Assembly (NCBI GenBank): GCA_024641305.1 | Contig: JAHEDI010000011.1 | Span: forward strand, 1-64,000 | Origin: a bacterium | Lineage (GTDB): Bacteria; Actinomycetota; Acidimicrobiia; Spongiisociales; JAENVV01 | Direction: 5' to 3' | DNA: 64,000 bases | Part shown: in pieces, positions 52,201 to 61,147 of the stretch | Numbering within the stretch: position 1 is the first letter of the stretch | How the letters are laid out: every line of letters starts with the position of its first letter | Made by a program: the position numbers and the translations under genes | The notes under the pieces: generated by a model | Told to the model about the DNA's origin: nothing | What the model saw: only the letters and a program-made list of their open reading frames with translations | Database searches by the model: none

Positions 52201-52827
52201 CAGCCCCTCAGCCGTGAACACATCGCCGTCGGAAGATCGAACAGCAACTTGCATGGACGGTCCTTGAGAGACGGACCCTTCCATAGCCGCCAGGAAGCCG
52301 GTAACTGGAGGTTGCTGACCGTCGGTGGGAATCTTGGCGGCCGCCGCCGAACTGAAGACGGCTTTCTGTATTGCTTGGGAAGCTGCCAACCCGGCGGGGC
52401 TGATCACATCAGTCCCGCTAACCGCGATCTGGATGGAAGGCCTCTGGCCGGCCGCTCCCTCCAGCGGAGCCAAAAAGCTGACGACTGGAGGCTGCCCGTT
52501 CGATTCCTGAAGATCCCCACTCAGCTCCGACGCAGCCAATGCCTCGGTGATGGCATGGACGACCTGAGCGCCTTCGGCCGAAACAACATCATCGGATGAC
52601 ACGATTACCTGAAGTACTGACCCAGACGACTCGTCACCGAACAATTCGCCGATCCGGGTCGAAGCATCCAGAGCGGCGGCCTCCGGGGCAAACCCGTCAT
52701 TCGCATCGGCTTGGACGACAAACTGGTTGAAGTACGACAAACCGACACCAACCACCAGCACCAAACCGACCGTGAGCCACGGGAAGCGCTGGACCGAGCG
52801 CGACAGTAGACGTACGAGAGCTTTCAC
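49255..52827 (-). CDS. MMPL/RND-family transporter with expanded outer loop
   Basis: 1190-residue RND-superfamily protein with two membrane bundles, each containing a sterol-sensing-like set of helices (LLIGLGVDYGIHMTSRYQEE and ALAIGIAVPYTIHITHRFQED). Such MMPL proteins export lipids or hydrophobic compounds. The first outer loop (about residues 40-490) is long and built of two sets of tandem repeats: three modules around QVxVSSxDVxSAEG and three modules ending in LPDGYSA/LPAGFSA/LPDGFEA. Substrate and adaptor proteins are unknown. hisC lies upstream on the same strand, 78 bases away. Confidence 0.85.
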   Translation of the reverse strand: MKALVRLLSRSVQRFPWLTVGLVLVVGVGLSYFNQFVVQADANDGFAPEAAALDASTRIGELFGDESSGSVLQVIVSSDDVVSAEGAQVVHAITEALAASELSGDLQESNGQPPVVSFLAPLEGAAGQRPSIQIAVSGTDVISPAGLAASQAIQKAVFSSAAAAKIPTDGQQPPVTGFLAAMEGSVSQGPSMQVAVRSSDGDVFTAEGLQAVQAIQGVGFGVFGAKLPDGDQPPVTSYLLPVESAIAQGSVPADVPTAGLKQAYLGSLPDLPPEIQPVLAFLASNDADLSVPSAAAGLVSFTLTEPLSSDELASFEQGLSELALPDGYSATALPAAPGDDEFKTVYSERLAFVPAEFAPLLDFLLSNDKDPAGPSASKGLISVALSEPLTTDEEASLSAAISGAELPAGFSASYLPSNPTDAQLKAAYLDRLSFIPVEQVGLVENLLSSDKDLSVPSASSGLMILFLNSPDQADSVAFEAFSLRQQAFVDELNQLDLPDGFEAKGFSFELIFATGGDSTAEIGRMFGLAALIIVVILMFNYWRRLSGPNGMVRSVRRMMATMGLTMFAIFFAIAIMNGIGVLLGPKYLGIIGNFNQIVQILPILLIGLGVDYGIHMTSRYQEEFGQERGVEVATETAIRTVGVALILATVTTAVGFLTNLVSPIPALKDFGILAAVGIIVSFALMLTLVPAVRFLLDRRAADRLDPQDFAAEDAKGGPIGSTVAGAAGGAVVYLLSVLIEAGIRSVGFGDVFELNSVWIFAVIGAVVGLTIIYLPKIVGPTGALADKAAIPVVIVALLIGALGYAGFRQLETKFSFTDFVPSDSPLLAAVDQLTEDFGGGFGEATNVLIEGDIASASVHNAQVDAFANLGSTDDVITFGDAPSATSPISIIAGLIQPNSPTFDQTVAEAAEAVGLGPDFRVPASADLTGLYSAAAQADPTTFGSVIHSSGSGGYDAALWTINTQAGDSRAGALNDGLNVAFTPVDQAGATAIPTSQNIIGDVVVKSLQSSQVSSLWITLIAATILLIVNFWVESRRPLLGVITMLPVVLVILATFGTMAMTGIPFGPVTATISALAIGIAVPYTIHITHRFQEDRIRFESTGEAIRSTTLHTGGALAGSALTTMAGFGSLVTSNLTPFQQFGAVTFYAIAYALLFSLLVLPSMLVLWDRWHRRHGDATIDEAALHESLGI

Positions 52828-52905
52828 GAGAATGAACCCCTTTTAATGAACAATTTCAGACCTAGCTACACAACTTGCGGATGACAGGCTACGCCTGGCG
52901 TTCGT

Positions 52906-53985
52906 TTAGACCAACCCGAGTTCGTCGAACGCTTCGAAAAACCGTCGGAGCTCGGCGTCGCTTCCCACCGACACCCGCAGACCACCCGGAGTCGATCGCG
53001 TGATAACTCCAAGTCCTTGGAGCGCTTGAAACATGGCGGAGGGATTGTCCATCGGCAGGAACACGAAGTTCGCCTGACTCGGCACATACCGCACTCTTCG
53101 ATCGGCCAACCCGGCCTCAAGACCCCGCCGGCCGGCGGCATTTGCCTCCTGACGCCTGGCAAGCTCGCCGGGGTGTCGCAGTGACTCGGCCGCGGCAACT
53201 TGGGCGACCGTGGTCACCGTGAACGGAGCCTGCACCTTTCGGAGCTCAGCGAGCGTGGCGGGCATCCCGACCGCGTAGCCGATCCGAAAAGCCGCCAACG
53301 CGAAGACCTTCGAGAACGTCTTGGTGACAATGACGTTGGGTCTCCGCACCGCTTCGGGGACCATCGTGGCCCATTGCGAATCGGTGACATACTCCCCATA
53401 GGCCTCGTCGACCACCACCAACACGTCGTCGGGCACCGCGTCAAGAAATCGACGGGTGTCCTCTGCCCCTGTAAGCGTCCCGGTCGGATTATTCGGGGAA
53501 CACAGATACACGACGCTCGTCGTCTCGTCGATGACATCAAGCAGCCCATTGAGGTCGACCTGATAATCGCCATCGAGCGGCACCGGGCGGCCGGTGGCCC
53601 CAGCCAATTGAGTCGCCAAGTCGTAGATGACAAATGAGGGCTGCGGGAAAACCGCCGAAGTCCCGGGACCTCCTACGGCCAAGGCAACTTCGCGCAAAAT
53701 CGCCGAAGTCCCCGCCCCAAACCACAGATTGTCGGACTCAACGCCTAGATGTTGGGCCGTCAATGGCGTCAATTCGCGCATCGCATTGTCGGGATAGCGG
53801 TTGGCTGTCATGACTGCCTCGGCAACCACCCCCTCGACAGATGGAAACGGTCCGTCAGGAGACTCGTTTGAGGCGAGTTTGACGATGTCGCGTTCCGCCA
53901 ACCCGATGTCGGCTGCCACCGCTGCGGTAGTTCGCCCGGCCACGTATGGGTGTATGGAAGCTACTTCAGGTCGGATCCGGATCAT
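52906..53985 (-). CDS. hisC: Histidinol-phosphate aminotransferase
   Basis: Fold-type I PLP enzyme of histidine synthesis, 359 residues. Shows LASNESPDGP near residue 38, LCSPNNPTGT near 160, VVVDEAYGEY near 190 and the PLP-lysine motif TKTFSKVFALAAFRIGY near 218. No other his genes are adjacent. A role in aromatic amino acid transamination is possible for such isolated copies. Confidence 0.88.
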   Translation of the reverse strand: MIRIRPEVASIHPYVAGRTTAAVAADIGLAERDIVKLASNESPDGPFPSVEGVVAEAVMTANRYPDNAMRELTPLTAQHLGVESDNLWFGAGTSAILREVALAVGGPGTSAVFPQPSFVIYDLATQLAGATGRPVPLDGDYQVDLNGLLDVIDETTSVVYLCSPNNPTGTLTGAEDTRRFLDAVPDDVLVVVDEAYGEYVTDSQWATMVPEAVRRPNVIVTKTFSKVFALAAFRIGYAVGMPATLAELRKVQAPFTVTTVAQVAAAESLRHPGELARRQEANAAGRRGLEAGLADRRVRYVPSQANFVFLPMDNPSAMFQALQGLGVITRSTPGGLRVSVGSDAELRRFFEAFDELGLV

Positions 53986-54100
53986 GGACCGATACTACCG
54001 ATCGGTGGCCTCGACACAGATCCCACTCTCCGTAGCGAGGCTACCGCCCGAGAGCTCCCAACGAGGGGTTAGACTTATCGGAGCGGGAAAAGGGAATTAG

Positions 54101-54700
54101 ATGGCTCTGGCGTTTGCGATCACAGCCGCCGTCATGACAGGACTGTTTTTATTCGCGGGCATCTACGTCCTACGCGAAGCTCGTCGCATTTCGGAACCCC
54201 GATTTGCCAGGCTGATACATGCCATCGCATTGGCGTCGTTGATCATGTCGATGGTCGGGGCATTCTTCATCCTTATGGGCATCGCTCACATCGACCTGAA
54301 GGCAACCGATTCGATCGCCATCTCAATGATTTTCGGGTTCGTGGTAATGCTCGCCTCGTTCTGGTTGGCATACATGTCCGTGAAGGTGGCGCTGGAGCTC
54401 GCCGAGCCCATGAGGAAAGCCGAACGCATGATGAACGCCCTCTCCAATCAGATCCCGGAGACGTCGGTCGCCGACCTCGGCCTGACCACTCGGGAGCTTG
54501 AGGTGGTGAGTGTGATAGCCGAAGGATCCATTACGGACGCGCAGATCGCCGACATGTTGTTCATTTCAAAAGCGACCGCCGCCACCCATGTGCGAAACAT
54601 CCTCAAGAAAGCCGACCTCCGCAACCGGCGCGACCTCATGCTCCTTAGCGGTTGGCAGGAGATCGACCCGAGCTACCGGTCGGTCCGCCCCCGGGGTTGA
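54101..54700 (+). CDS. Membrane-bound LuxR-type regulator
   Basis: 199 residues. Three hydrophobic helices (about 3-24, 40-64, 76-98) are followed by a linker and a C-terminal LuxR/GerE helix-turn-helix (about 128-185): LTTRELEVVSVIAEGSITDAQIA then SKATAATHVRNILKKA. There is no receiver domain or kinase next door, so the membrane part may sense the signal directly; that is inference. GGGA before the ATG supports the start. It is divergent from hisC. Confidence 0.82.
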   Translation: MALAFAITAAVMTGLFLFAGIYVLREARRISEPRFARLIHAIALASLIMSMVGAFFILMGIAHIDLKATDSIAISMIFGFVVMLASFWLAYMSVKVALELAEPMRKAERMMNALSNQIPETSVADLGLTTRELEVVSVIAEGSITDAQIADMLFISKATAATHVRNILKKADLRNRRDLMLLSGWQEIDPSYRSVRPRG

Positions 54701-54741
54701 CGAACCACCCCCCTCGTCCGTGGCGAGTATTCTCCTGAAGA

Positions 54742-54948
54742 ATGCGACGACGAGACCCCGCGAACAAGAAGGCTGGCCGGCACCGGGACAGCCGCAGTTG
54801 TCGACGTGGGCATAAGATGTCCGAACCGACCCGATTGGCGGGCGGCATCAACAGGAGGACCTGTCTCGTGTGTGACTGGACCGAGATCGACCTGACCGAC
54901 ACGGCGGTTCCTGCCAGGCTGGTCGCCCGTAAACCGATGTGGCAATAG
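54742..54948 (+). CDS. Small Cys/His protein, possible zinc ribbon
   Basis: 68 residues, Arg-rich at the N-terminus, with SCRRGH near residue 19 and TCLVCDW near 40; the C-x3-H and C-x2-C pairs could bind one zinc. It ends three bases before the MutT1-like gene and is probably cotranscribed with it. An internal ATG (about residue 26) would remove the first Cys/His pair and is disfavoured. No family name known to me. Confidence 0.55.
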   Translation: MRRRDPANKKAGRHRDSRSCRRGHKMSEPTRLAGGINRRTCLVCDWTEIDLTDTAVPARLVARKPMWQ

Positions 54949-54951
54949 CCG

Positions 54952-55836
54952 GTGGGCACCATCACTTCTGAGATACGTGCCGGGGGCGGGCTTATTTGGC
55001 GCCCGAACAAGAAGGGCACCGTCGATGTTCTGCTCGTCCACCGTCCTGGTTATCGGGATTGGACCTTCCCGAAGGGAAAGCAAGACGACGGCGAGGCCAT
55101 CCGAATGACAGCCCGACGGGAAGTGGCCGAAGAAACCAATCTGTACTGTCGCCTCGGCAAGTTGCTTGGCACCATCGAATACCTGACCGGCGGCGGTTCA
55201 CCGAAAGTCGTCTACATGTGGGAAATGGCCTACTCGCACGGTTCTTTCAGGCCAAACAGCGAAGTCGACAAGGTGCAGTGGGTCCCAGCCAATAAGGTCG
55301 CCGACCTGTTGACCTATGACCGGGACCGGGAGTTCTACCAATCGTTGAAACAAATGTGGTGGGTTGGGAAGCCGTGGATGCAGTTGATCCGACATGCCGA
55401 AGCGGGCCATCGACGAACCTGGACCGGCGACGACCGGACACGACCGTTATCGGCGCTCGGGCGTCAACAAGCCATGGTTCTGCGCGAGCGATACGCCGAC
55501 AAAGGACTCGACCGAATCGTCTCAAGTCCTTTTGTTCGCTGCGTGCAGACCGTTGAGCCACTTTCGGCGGCTACCGGAATCGAAATCGAAAAACATCCGG
55601 CGTTGGCCGAAGGCGCCGACCCAACGGCCACCGCCGAGTTGCTGCAAGAGCTCTCGACGGGCCGATCAGCCCTTAGCTCGCACGGGGATGTGATAACTGG
55701 CGTCATGGATTATCTGGCCAGACGTGGCTTGCCACTCAGCGAGCCATTCGACACGAAAAAGGGATCGGTGTGGAAACTGTCCGTCGTCCACGGGGAAATC
55801 ACCAAAGCCAGATACCTGCCTCCCCCGGCCATCTAG
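54952..55836 (+). CDS. NUDIX hydrolase fused to histidine phosphatase (MutT1-like)
   Basis: 294 residues. N-terminal NUDIX domain with the box GKQDDGEAIRMTARREVAEETN (GX5EX7REUXEE pattern, about residues 43-63) and C-terminal SixA-type phosphatase domain starting LIRHAEAGHR (about 143). The mycobacterial MutT1 of this architecture hydrolyses 8-oxo-GTP/dGTP and diadenosine polyphosphates. The start is GTG at 54952. It converges on kgd. Confidence 0.88.
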   Translation: MGTITSEIRAGGGLIWRPNKKGTVDVLLVHRPGYRDWTFPKGKQDDGEAIRMTARREVAEETNLYCRLGKLLGTIEYLTGGGSPKVVYMWEMAYSHGSFRPNSEVDKVQWVPANKVADLLTYDRDREFYQSLKQMWWVGKPWMQLIRHAEAGHRRTWTGDDRTRPLSALGRQQAMVLRERYADKGLDRIVSSPFVRCVQTVEPLSAATGIEIEKHPALAEGADPTATAELLQELSTGRSALSSHGDVITGVMDYLARRGLPLSEPFDTKKGSVWKLSVVHGEITKARYLPPPAI

Positions 55837-55861
55837 CTCGACATTCACAAACCCTCGACGA

Positions 55862-58800
55862 CTAGCTGAAGGCCTGGCCGCTGAGCGCAGCTTGTTCGCG
55901 GTCGTGTTGCTGATGGCTCCCGCTGGCAGGACTGGCTGATTCCGGGCGGCTAATCAATCCGACCTCAGCACCGATCAGCGCCGCCAAACGGGGGCGAATG
56001 AATGTCCAGGCACCCATGTTGACAGGCTCCTCCTGGAGCCAGACAACTTCGACTCCGCGACGATATCGGCCAAGCTCGGCCATCAGCTCTGCTTCAGGGA
56101 ACGGGTAGAGCTGTTCAATCCGAACCAACGCCACCTCCGGTGAGCGGTGCTCCAAGAGGTCGTAGTACACCTTGCCCGAGCACAACACCACACGTTTGAC
56201 ATCGGAGCCGACGACGTCGGAGTCACCGATGACCGGCTCGAAAGCCCCGGAAACAATGTGTTGAACGCTCCCGAATGCTTCCTTGGTGCGAAGAAGACTC
56301 TTGGGCGTGAGAACGACCATCGGTTTCCGTATCGGATCGAGCGACTGGCGCCGTAACGCATGGAAATAGGACGTGGACGTGGACGGCACGATAACCCTCA
56401 AGTTGTCCCCGGCACACGACTGAAGAAAGCGTTCCAACCGGGCGGACGAGTGTTCGGGTCCTTGCCCCTCAAAACCGTGCGGAAGCAACATGACCAGGCT
56501 GGATCGCTGGCCCCACTTGTCTTCGCCCGCCGAGATGAATTGATCGATGATCACCTGGGCACCGTTCACAAAATCGCCGAACTGGGCTTCCCAGGCGGTA
56601 AAAGCTTGCGGAGCTCCAATCGAGTAGCCGTACTCGAATCCGAGAGCACCAAACTCGGACAGAAGCGAGTCGACCAGTCGAAGTCTGGCACGCCCATCGG
56701 CGAGGTCCTGGAGTGCAATCCATTCCTTGCCCGTTTCGTAGTCGACCAGGCTGGCATGACGGTGCGAGAAGGTCCCTCGTTTTGAATCTTCCCCGGCTAA
56801 TCGGACCCAGATCCCGTCCAGCGCCATGGATCCGAACGCGAACGCCTCAGCCATTCCCCAATCGACGAGCCCCTGATCGAACATCCGGCGCCGACTCTCA
56901 ACGAGTCGAACCAGTTTGGGGTGCAGGTTAAATCCGTCCGGAGGCGTGGAAACGGCCGTCACAATTAGGTCAAGAGTGTCCCGGTCGACCGACGAACTCA
57001 GAGCTCCTGATGGTTGTGACTCGACTGCCGGGTCCGACGGCACCGCTTCAAGGTCGCGAGTCTCATTGAACGCCATGTCGAGCAATCCTCGAAACTCTTC
57101 AAGAAATGCTTCGCCTTCTTCAATGGAAATTTCTTTGGTGTTGACCAGTTTCTCCATATAGAGCTTGCGGACCGACCTGCGCTGATCGATGATCCGATAC
57201 ATGATTGGCTGGGTATACGACGGCTCGTCGCCCTCATTGTGACCGCGACGCCGATAACAGATCATGTCAATCACGACGTCCTTGTCGAACGTCTGACGAA
57301 ACGCGAAAGCCAACTCGGCGGCTTTGGCAACGGCTTCCGGATCGTCACCGTTGACGTGGATGATGGGAGCCTGGACCGTCTTGGCGACATCGGTGGCATA
57401 GAAACTCGATCGGGCATCCAGGCTCGAAGTGGTGAATCCAACCTGGTTGTTCACAACGATATGAACGGTTCCGCCGGTTCGATAGCCGAGCAATTGGGAC
57501 ATGTTCAATGTCTCCACCACCACGCCCTGCCCGGCAAAGGCGGCATCGCCGTGGATGAGGACCGGCAACACCTTTTGATGGCCGGCTGGACCGTGCTGCT
57601 CTTGTTTGGCACGAACAAATCCTTCCAGCACCGGATCCACAGCCTCGAGGTGGCTGGGATTGGCCACGACCGAGACGACCAGCTTCCGGCCATCGACCAA
57701 CTCGTGAGTTCCGCTTGAACCGAGGTGATACTTGACGTCGCCCGAACCCTGGGTCTTGGCCACATCGGCGTCATCGAACTCGCGGAAGATACGGGCATAT
57801 TCCTTGCCGATCGTGTTCGCCAACACGTTGAGGCGACCACGATGGGCCATCCCCATCACAACCTCTTCCATCCCGGCCTCACCTGCTGCGTTGAGGATCG
57901 TGTCGAGCAGAGGAATGAGACTCTCTGCCCCTTCAAGACCAAACCGCTTGTGGCCCACATACTTGGTGTGGAGGAATCGTTCGAAGGCTTCCGCCTGATT
58001 GAGCTTGCGGAGCAGCCGGATCTTCGTCTGCTGGGAAACGGGCGGCTGGGCGCCCTCGATCCGCTTCTGGATCCAATCCTTCTGAACGGGTTCCTGAATA
58101 TGCATGTACTCGATGCCGGTCGTCCGACAGTACGCATCGCGCAGTGAACCGAGAATGTCGCCCAGCTTCATGACGGGTTGGTCAAGGAGTCCACCGGTGG
58201 CGAACTCCCGATCAAGATCCCAGATTGTGAGGCCATACGTCAAAGGATCAAGTTCCGGGTGAAGTACCGGCGCGCTTTGTCTGAGCGGATCAAGATCGGC
58301 GATGAGATGTCCGCGAACCCGGTAGATGTTGATGAGCTGAAATACCCTGGCCTGTTTCTCGGCCCAGGCGGTGGTCCCAATCTGCGGGTTGTCGTCTACC
58401 GCCCAACGCGCCGGCGTGTAGGGGATACCCATCGCCTGAAAAATGTCGTCATAAAATCGATCTGCGCCAAGCAGCAGCTCATGCACCCGGGCCAGAAACC
58501 GGCCAGATTGGGCACCCTGAATAACCCGGTGGTCGTAGGTCGACGTCATGGTGATGATCCGACCGATGCCCATCCGGGCCAGAAAGGCCGGATTGGCCGC
58601 GGCAAACTCGGGTGGAAAATTGATCGCTCCAACGCCAACGATCAGCCCGTGATCATCCATTAACCGCGGTACCGACTGAACGGTCCCAATCGTGCCAGGG
58701 TTGGTCAGGCTAACCGTGGTGCCAGCGAAGTCCTCAGGGGTGATCTTGTTCGAGCGAACCCGATGGACCATCTCTTCGTACGCCAGCCAGAACTCCTGAA

Positions 58801-59407
58801 AGTTCATCTGGTCGGCTGACCGAATGTTCGGAACCATGAGACTGCGGGAGCCGTCTTTGCGCTCGACGTCGATTGCCAGGCCGAGATTCACTGCCGCGTG
58901 GCGCACCAGATAGGGTTGGCCGTCGACCACCTGGTAGGCAACGTTCATGTCGGGCTGTTCGGCAATCGCTCGTACCACAGCCCAACCGATCAGGTGGGTG
59001 AACGAAACCTTGCCACCCAGGGTGATTCGAGCCAGCTGATTATTGATGATCCGCCGATTGACCTCCAGCAGTTTGGCGGGGATCGTCCGAACCGATGTGG
59101 CGGTTGGCACCGAGAGTGAGTCATCCATCCGCTCGGCGATCCGGGCTGAGACCCCGCGTAATGGCGACGCCCCGGGTCGTACTGCCTGATCGTCTCGCTC
59201 GTTGGCAGGCGCCGGAGCCGTTGAAGTCGGTGCCGGGTATTTGCCCTGGACGGCGATCTGGGCGTTCAGGACGGGAGCGTAATCGGAGAAGAACTCCTGC
59301 CAGGCTTCGGAAACACTGGCTGGCGCGTCAAGGAACTTGCGGTACATCTCGTCGACAAGCCAGATATTTGGCCCGAATCCACCTTCAATAAGATCGCCAG
59401 CTGTCAT
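55862..59407 (-). CDS. kgd: Multifunctional 2-oxoglutarate decarboxylase/dehydrogenase E1/E2 (Kgd)
   Basis: 1181-residue TCA-cycle enzyme. Residues 8-40 are the 2-OGDH N-terminal helix (NIWLVDEMYRKFL), about 80-320 an E2-type acyltransferase with DHRVIQGAQSG and no lipoyl domain, and the rest a thiamine-diphosphate E1 (MAHRGRLNVLAN near 520, GDAAFAGQG with ThDP/Mg2+ contacts, and a transketolase C-terminal part). This fusion is typical of actinobacteria, where the activity is controlled by GarA. The open frame extends to 59755 but the ATG at 59407 gives the conserved N-terminus. Confidence 0.95.
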   Translation of the reverse strand: MTAGDLIEGGFGPNIWLVDEMYRKFLDAPASVSEAWQEFFSDYAPVLNAQIAVQGKYPAPTSTAPAPANERDDQAVRPGASPLRGVSARIAERMDDSLSVPTATSVRTIPAKLLEVNRRIINNQLARITLGGKVSFTHLIGWAVVRAIAEQPDMNVAYQVVDGQPYLVRHAAVNLGLAIDVERKDGSRSLMVPNIRSADQMNFQEFWLAYEEMVHRVRSNKITPEDFAGTTVSLTNPGTIGTVQSVPRLMDDHGLIVGVGAINFPPEFAAANPAFLARMGIGRIITMTSTYDHRVIQGAQSGRFLARVHELLLGADRFYDDIFQAMGIPYTPARWAVDDNPQIGTTAWAEKQARVFQLINIYRVRGHLIADLDPLRQSAPVLHPELDPLTYGLTIWDLDREFATGGLLDQPVMKLGDILGSLRDAYCRTTGIEYMHIQEPVQKDWIQKRIEGAQPPVSQQTKIRLLRKLNQAEAFERFLHTKYVGHKRFGLEGAESLIPLLDTILNAAGEAGMEEVVMGMAHRGRLNVLANTIGKEYARIFREFDDADVAKTQGSGDVKYHLGSSGTHELVDGRKLVVSVVANPSHLEAVDPVLEGFVRAKQEQHGPAGHQKVLPVLIHGDAAFAGQGVVVETLNMSQLLGYRTGGTVHIVVNNQVGFTTSSLDARSSFYATDVAKTVQAPIIHVNGDDPEAVAKAAELAFAFRQTFDKDVVIDMICYRRRGHNEGDEPSYTQPIMYRIIDQRRSVRKLYMEKLVNTKEISIEEGEAFLEEFRGLLDMAFNETRDLEAVPSDPAVESQPSGALSSSVDRDTLDLIVTAVSTPPDGFNLHPKLVRLVESRRRMFDQGLVDWGMAEAFAFGSMALDGIWVRLAGEDSKRGTFSHRHASLVDYETGKEWIALQDLADGRARLRLVDSLLSEFGALGFEYGYSIGAPQAFTAWEAQFGDFVNGAQVIIDQFISAGEDKWGQRSSLVMLLPHGFEGQGPEHSSARLERFLQSCAGDNLRVIVPSTSTSYFHALRRQSLDPIRKPMVVLTPKSLLRTKEAFGSVQHIVSGAFEPVIGDSDVVGSDVKRVVLCSGKVYYDLLEHRSPEVALVRIEQLYPFPEAELMAELGRYRRGVEVVWLQEEPVNMGAWTFIRPRLAALIGAEVGLISRPESASPASGSHQQHDREQAALSGQAFS

Positions 59408-59520
59408 GGGAGGTCCTGTAGGAAAGATTGGTCTACCCGACCATCGTACTCGGCTCGCAAAACGACCCGACAAGGCGATCCACAAGAACCGCGCGAATGC
59501 ATCGCGATACACTCGCAACC

Positions 59521-60636
59521 ATGGCATCCAACTGGCGATCTCAGTTCCCGATTCTCGAAACGACGACCTACCTCTCGAGCCACAACCAGGGGGCCATGAG
59601 TTTCGCTTCGTCGGATCTGCTTGCCCAGTTCGCCGAAGACTGGGCAACCCTCGGATCGTCAGCCTGGGATCAAGCCTGGTCGAGCCTGCCGTTCGAAGTT
59701 GGCAACACGATCGGCACCCTGGTGGGTGCTTCGCCCCAAACGACGGTTGCCACAACCGGCATGATGGCCGCGTTGGTAGCCATCGACTCGTGTTTTCGCT
59801 TCCAACCCGCCCAATCCCGATTTGTGACCACTCAACTCGAACACAGTCCGGGTCGCCGGTACTGGCAACGCCAGGCCGGACTCACCGAGGCAATCGCCCG
59901 CAGTTGGGATGGTCGTACCATCGCCACCGAAACCCTCCTGGCCGAAATAGACGAGCGCACCGCCATTGTGATGCTGAGCGATGGGCCGCCGTCCGGTTCG
60001 TCAATCGACCTGAAGCGGGTCGTGGCCGCCGCCCATGATGTCGATGGATACGTCCTGCTTGACTGCTCACAGTCAGCTGGGGCCGTACCAATCGATATCG
60101 AGGATCTCGGAGTCGACTTCGCGGTTGGCCGCACCGATGGATGGCTCTGCGGAGGCACCTCATCGGCCTGGTTGTACGTGCATCCTGAGATTCTCGGACA
60201 GCTTGAACCACGGACGCCGGGCTGGGGGATCGACGGTGACCCGACCTGGCCCGATCCGGATCCGTCCGGGGTTGGCAGGTTTCTCGACGGGCCGCCGAAC
60301 CCGGCCGCCCTCTACGCCCTAACGGCCGGGCTCGGACCCCTCTTCACACTCGGAATCGAAACCATCCGACAACGCTCGCTGGCCGCCACGGGCAACGTGA
60401 TCGAGCTTGCCGAATCGGCGGCCGTGCCAGTTACGTCCGACACGTCGCAAGATCGGGGTGCCATCGTCACCCTGCAAGTCGACGATGCGTTCCGCGTCCA
60501 ATCTGGCCTGCACGCCCTTGACATTCTCGTGGGTGCGTACAGCCCGGACGAAATCTCCATCGGGCCGCATTTCTACAACAATCAGGCCGACCTTGACACC
60601 TTCATCAGCACATTGAAAAGCATCAACCATGGATGA
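59521..60636 (+). CDS. Kynureninase/class V aminotransferase-fold protein lacking the PLP lysine
   Basis: 371 residues with the kynureninase-like fold: YLSSHNQGAM near the N-terminus, LLDCSQSAGAVPID with the Asp and Gln that normally clamp PLP, and GVDFAVG before the active-site loop. That loop reads RTDGWLCGG where active relatives have a K (CTYKYLNGG pattern), so the Schiff-base lysine is replaced by glycine. It may be a pseudoenzyme or use a different chemistry. The ATG at 59521 is chosen; 59428 adds 31 poorly conserved residues. The next gene overlaps its end by eight bases. Confidence 0.8.
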   Translation: MASNWRSQFPILETTTYLSSHNQGAMSFASSDLLAQFAEDWATLGSSAWDQAWSSLPFEVGNTIGTLVGASPQTTVATTGMMAALVAIDSCFRFQPAQSRFVTTQLEHSPGRRYWQRQAGLTEAIARSWDGRTIATETLLAEIDERTAIVMLSDGPPSGSSIDLKRVVAAAHDVDGYVLLDCSQSAGAVPIDIEDLGVDFAVGRTDGWLCGGTSSAWLYVHPEILGQLEPRTPGWGIDGDPTWPDPDPSGVGRFLDGPPNPAALYALTAGLGPLFTLGIETIRQRSLAATGNVIELAESAAVPVTSDTSQDRGAIVTLQVDDAFRVQSGLHALDILVGAYSPDEISIGPHFYNNQADLDTFISTLKSINHG

Positions 60637-61090
60637 CAGTCATTGGCGGGCAGCGGCGATCAGCCTGTTCAATGAGGCGTGGAGCTATATCGACCTTGAA
60701 ACCCGCTCGCCAGACGAAGAGCGCATGATGGTGGCAACCGCACTCGGCTCGCTCGCCTGTTGGCGAAAAGTCGGCGACGAGAAGAATTTCTCAGTCTCGG
60801 ACTGGCAAGTCTCCCGGGTGTATGCGGTGATCGGAGATGCGGACCTGGCCAGAATCTACGGTGAGTCGGCGCTCGGGTTTGCCAAGGCCGGAGCGCTCGA
60901 GCCGTTCTACGTCGGGTTCGCTTACGAATCCCTGGCCAGGGCTGCGTTCGTGGCGGGCGACGTATCCCTCGCTCGCCGTCACATTGCCTCGGCAACGGCC
61001 AGGGCTGGCAACGTGGCCGACATTCGCGACCGGCAGCTACTCGACACGGCGCTGGCGGACCTTGAGTCACGCCTCCCCGGAGGGCCGTAG
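60629..61090 (+). CDS. Helical (TPR-like) hypothetical protein
   Basis: 153 residues, almost all alpha-helical, with paired helices such as DLARIYGESALGFA and SLARRHIASATARA that resemble degenerate TPR units. No catalytic motif. The ATG overlaps the end of the kynureninase-like gene, so the two are coupled and may act together. A HerA-like gene follows after 57 bases. Confidence 0.7.
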   Translation: MDDSHWRAAAISLFNEAWSYIDLETRSPDEERMMVATALGSLACWRKVGDEKNFSVSDWQVSRVYAVIGDADLARIYGESALGFAKAGALEPFYVGFAYESLARAAFVAGDVSLARRHIASATARAGNVADIRDRQLLDTALADLESRLPGGP

Positions 61091-61115
61091 CGAAGCCTCG
61101 CAGAAGACGCGGTCC

Positions 61116-61121
61116 TACAAT
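61116..61121 (+). promoter_or_regulatory. Candidate -10 box before the HerA-like gene
   Basis: TACAAT, 27 bases before the ATG, with GAGG of a ribosome site between. No clear -35 hexamer, so the gene could also be read from upstream. Confidence 0.3.
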
Positions 61122-61147
61122 CGGATCAGAACAGTCGAGGAGTACCA

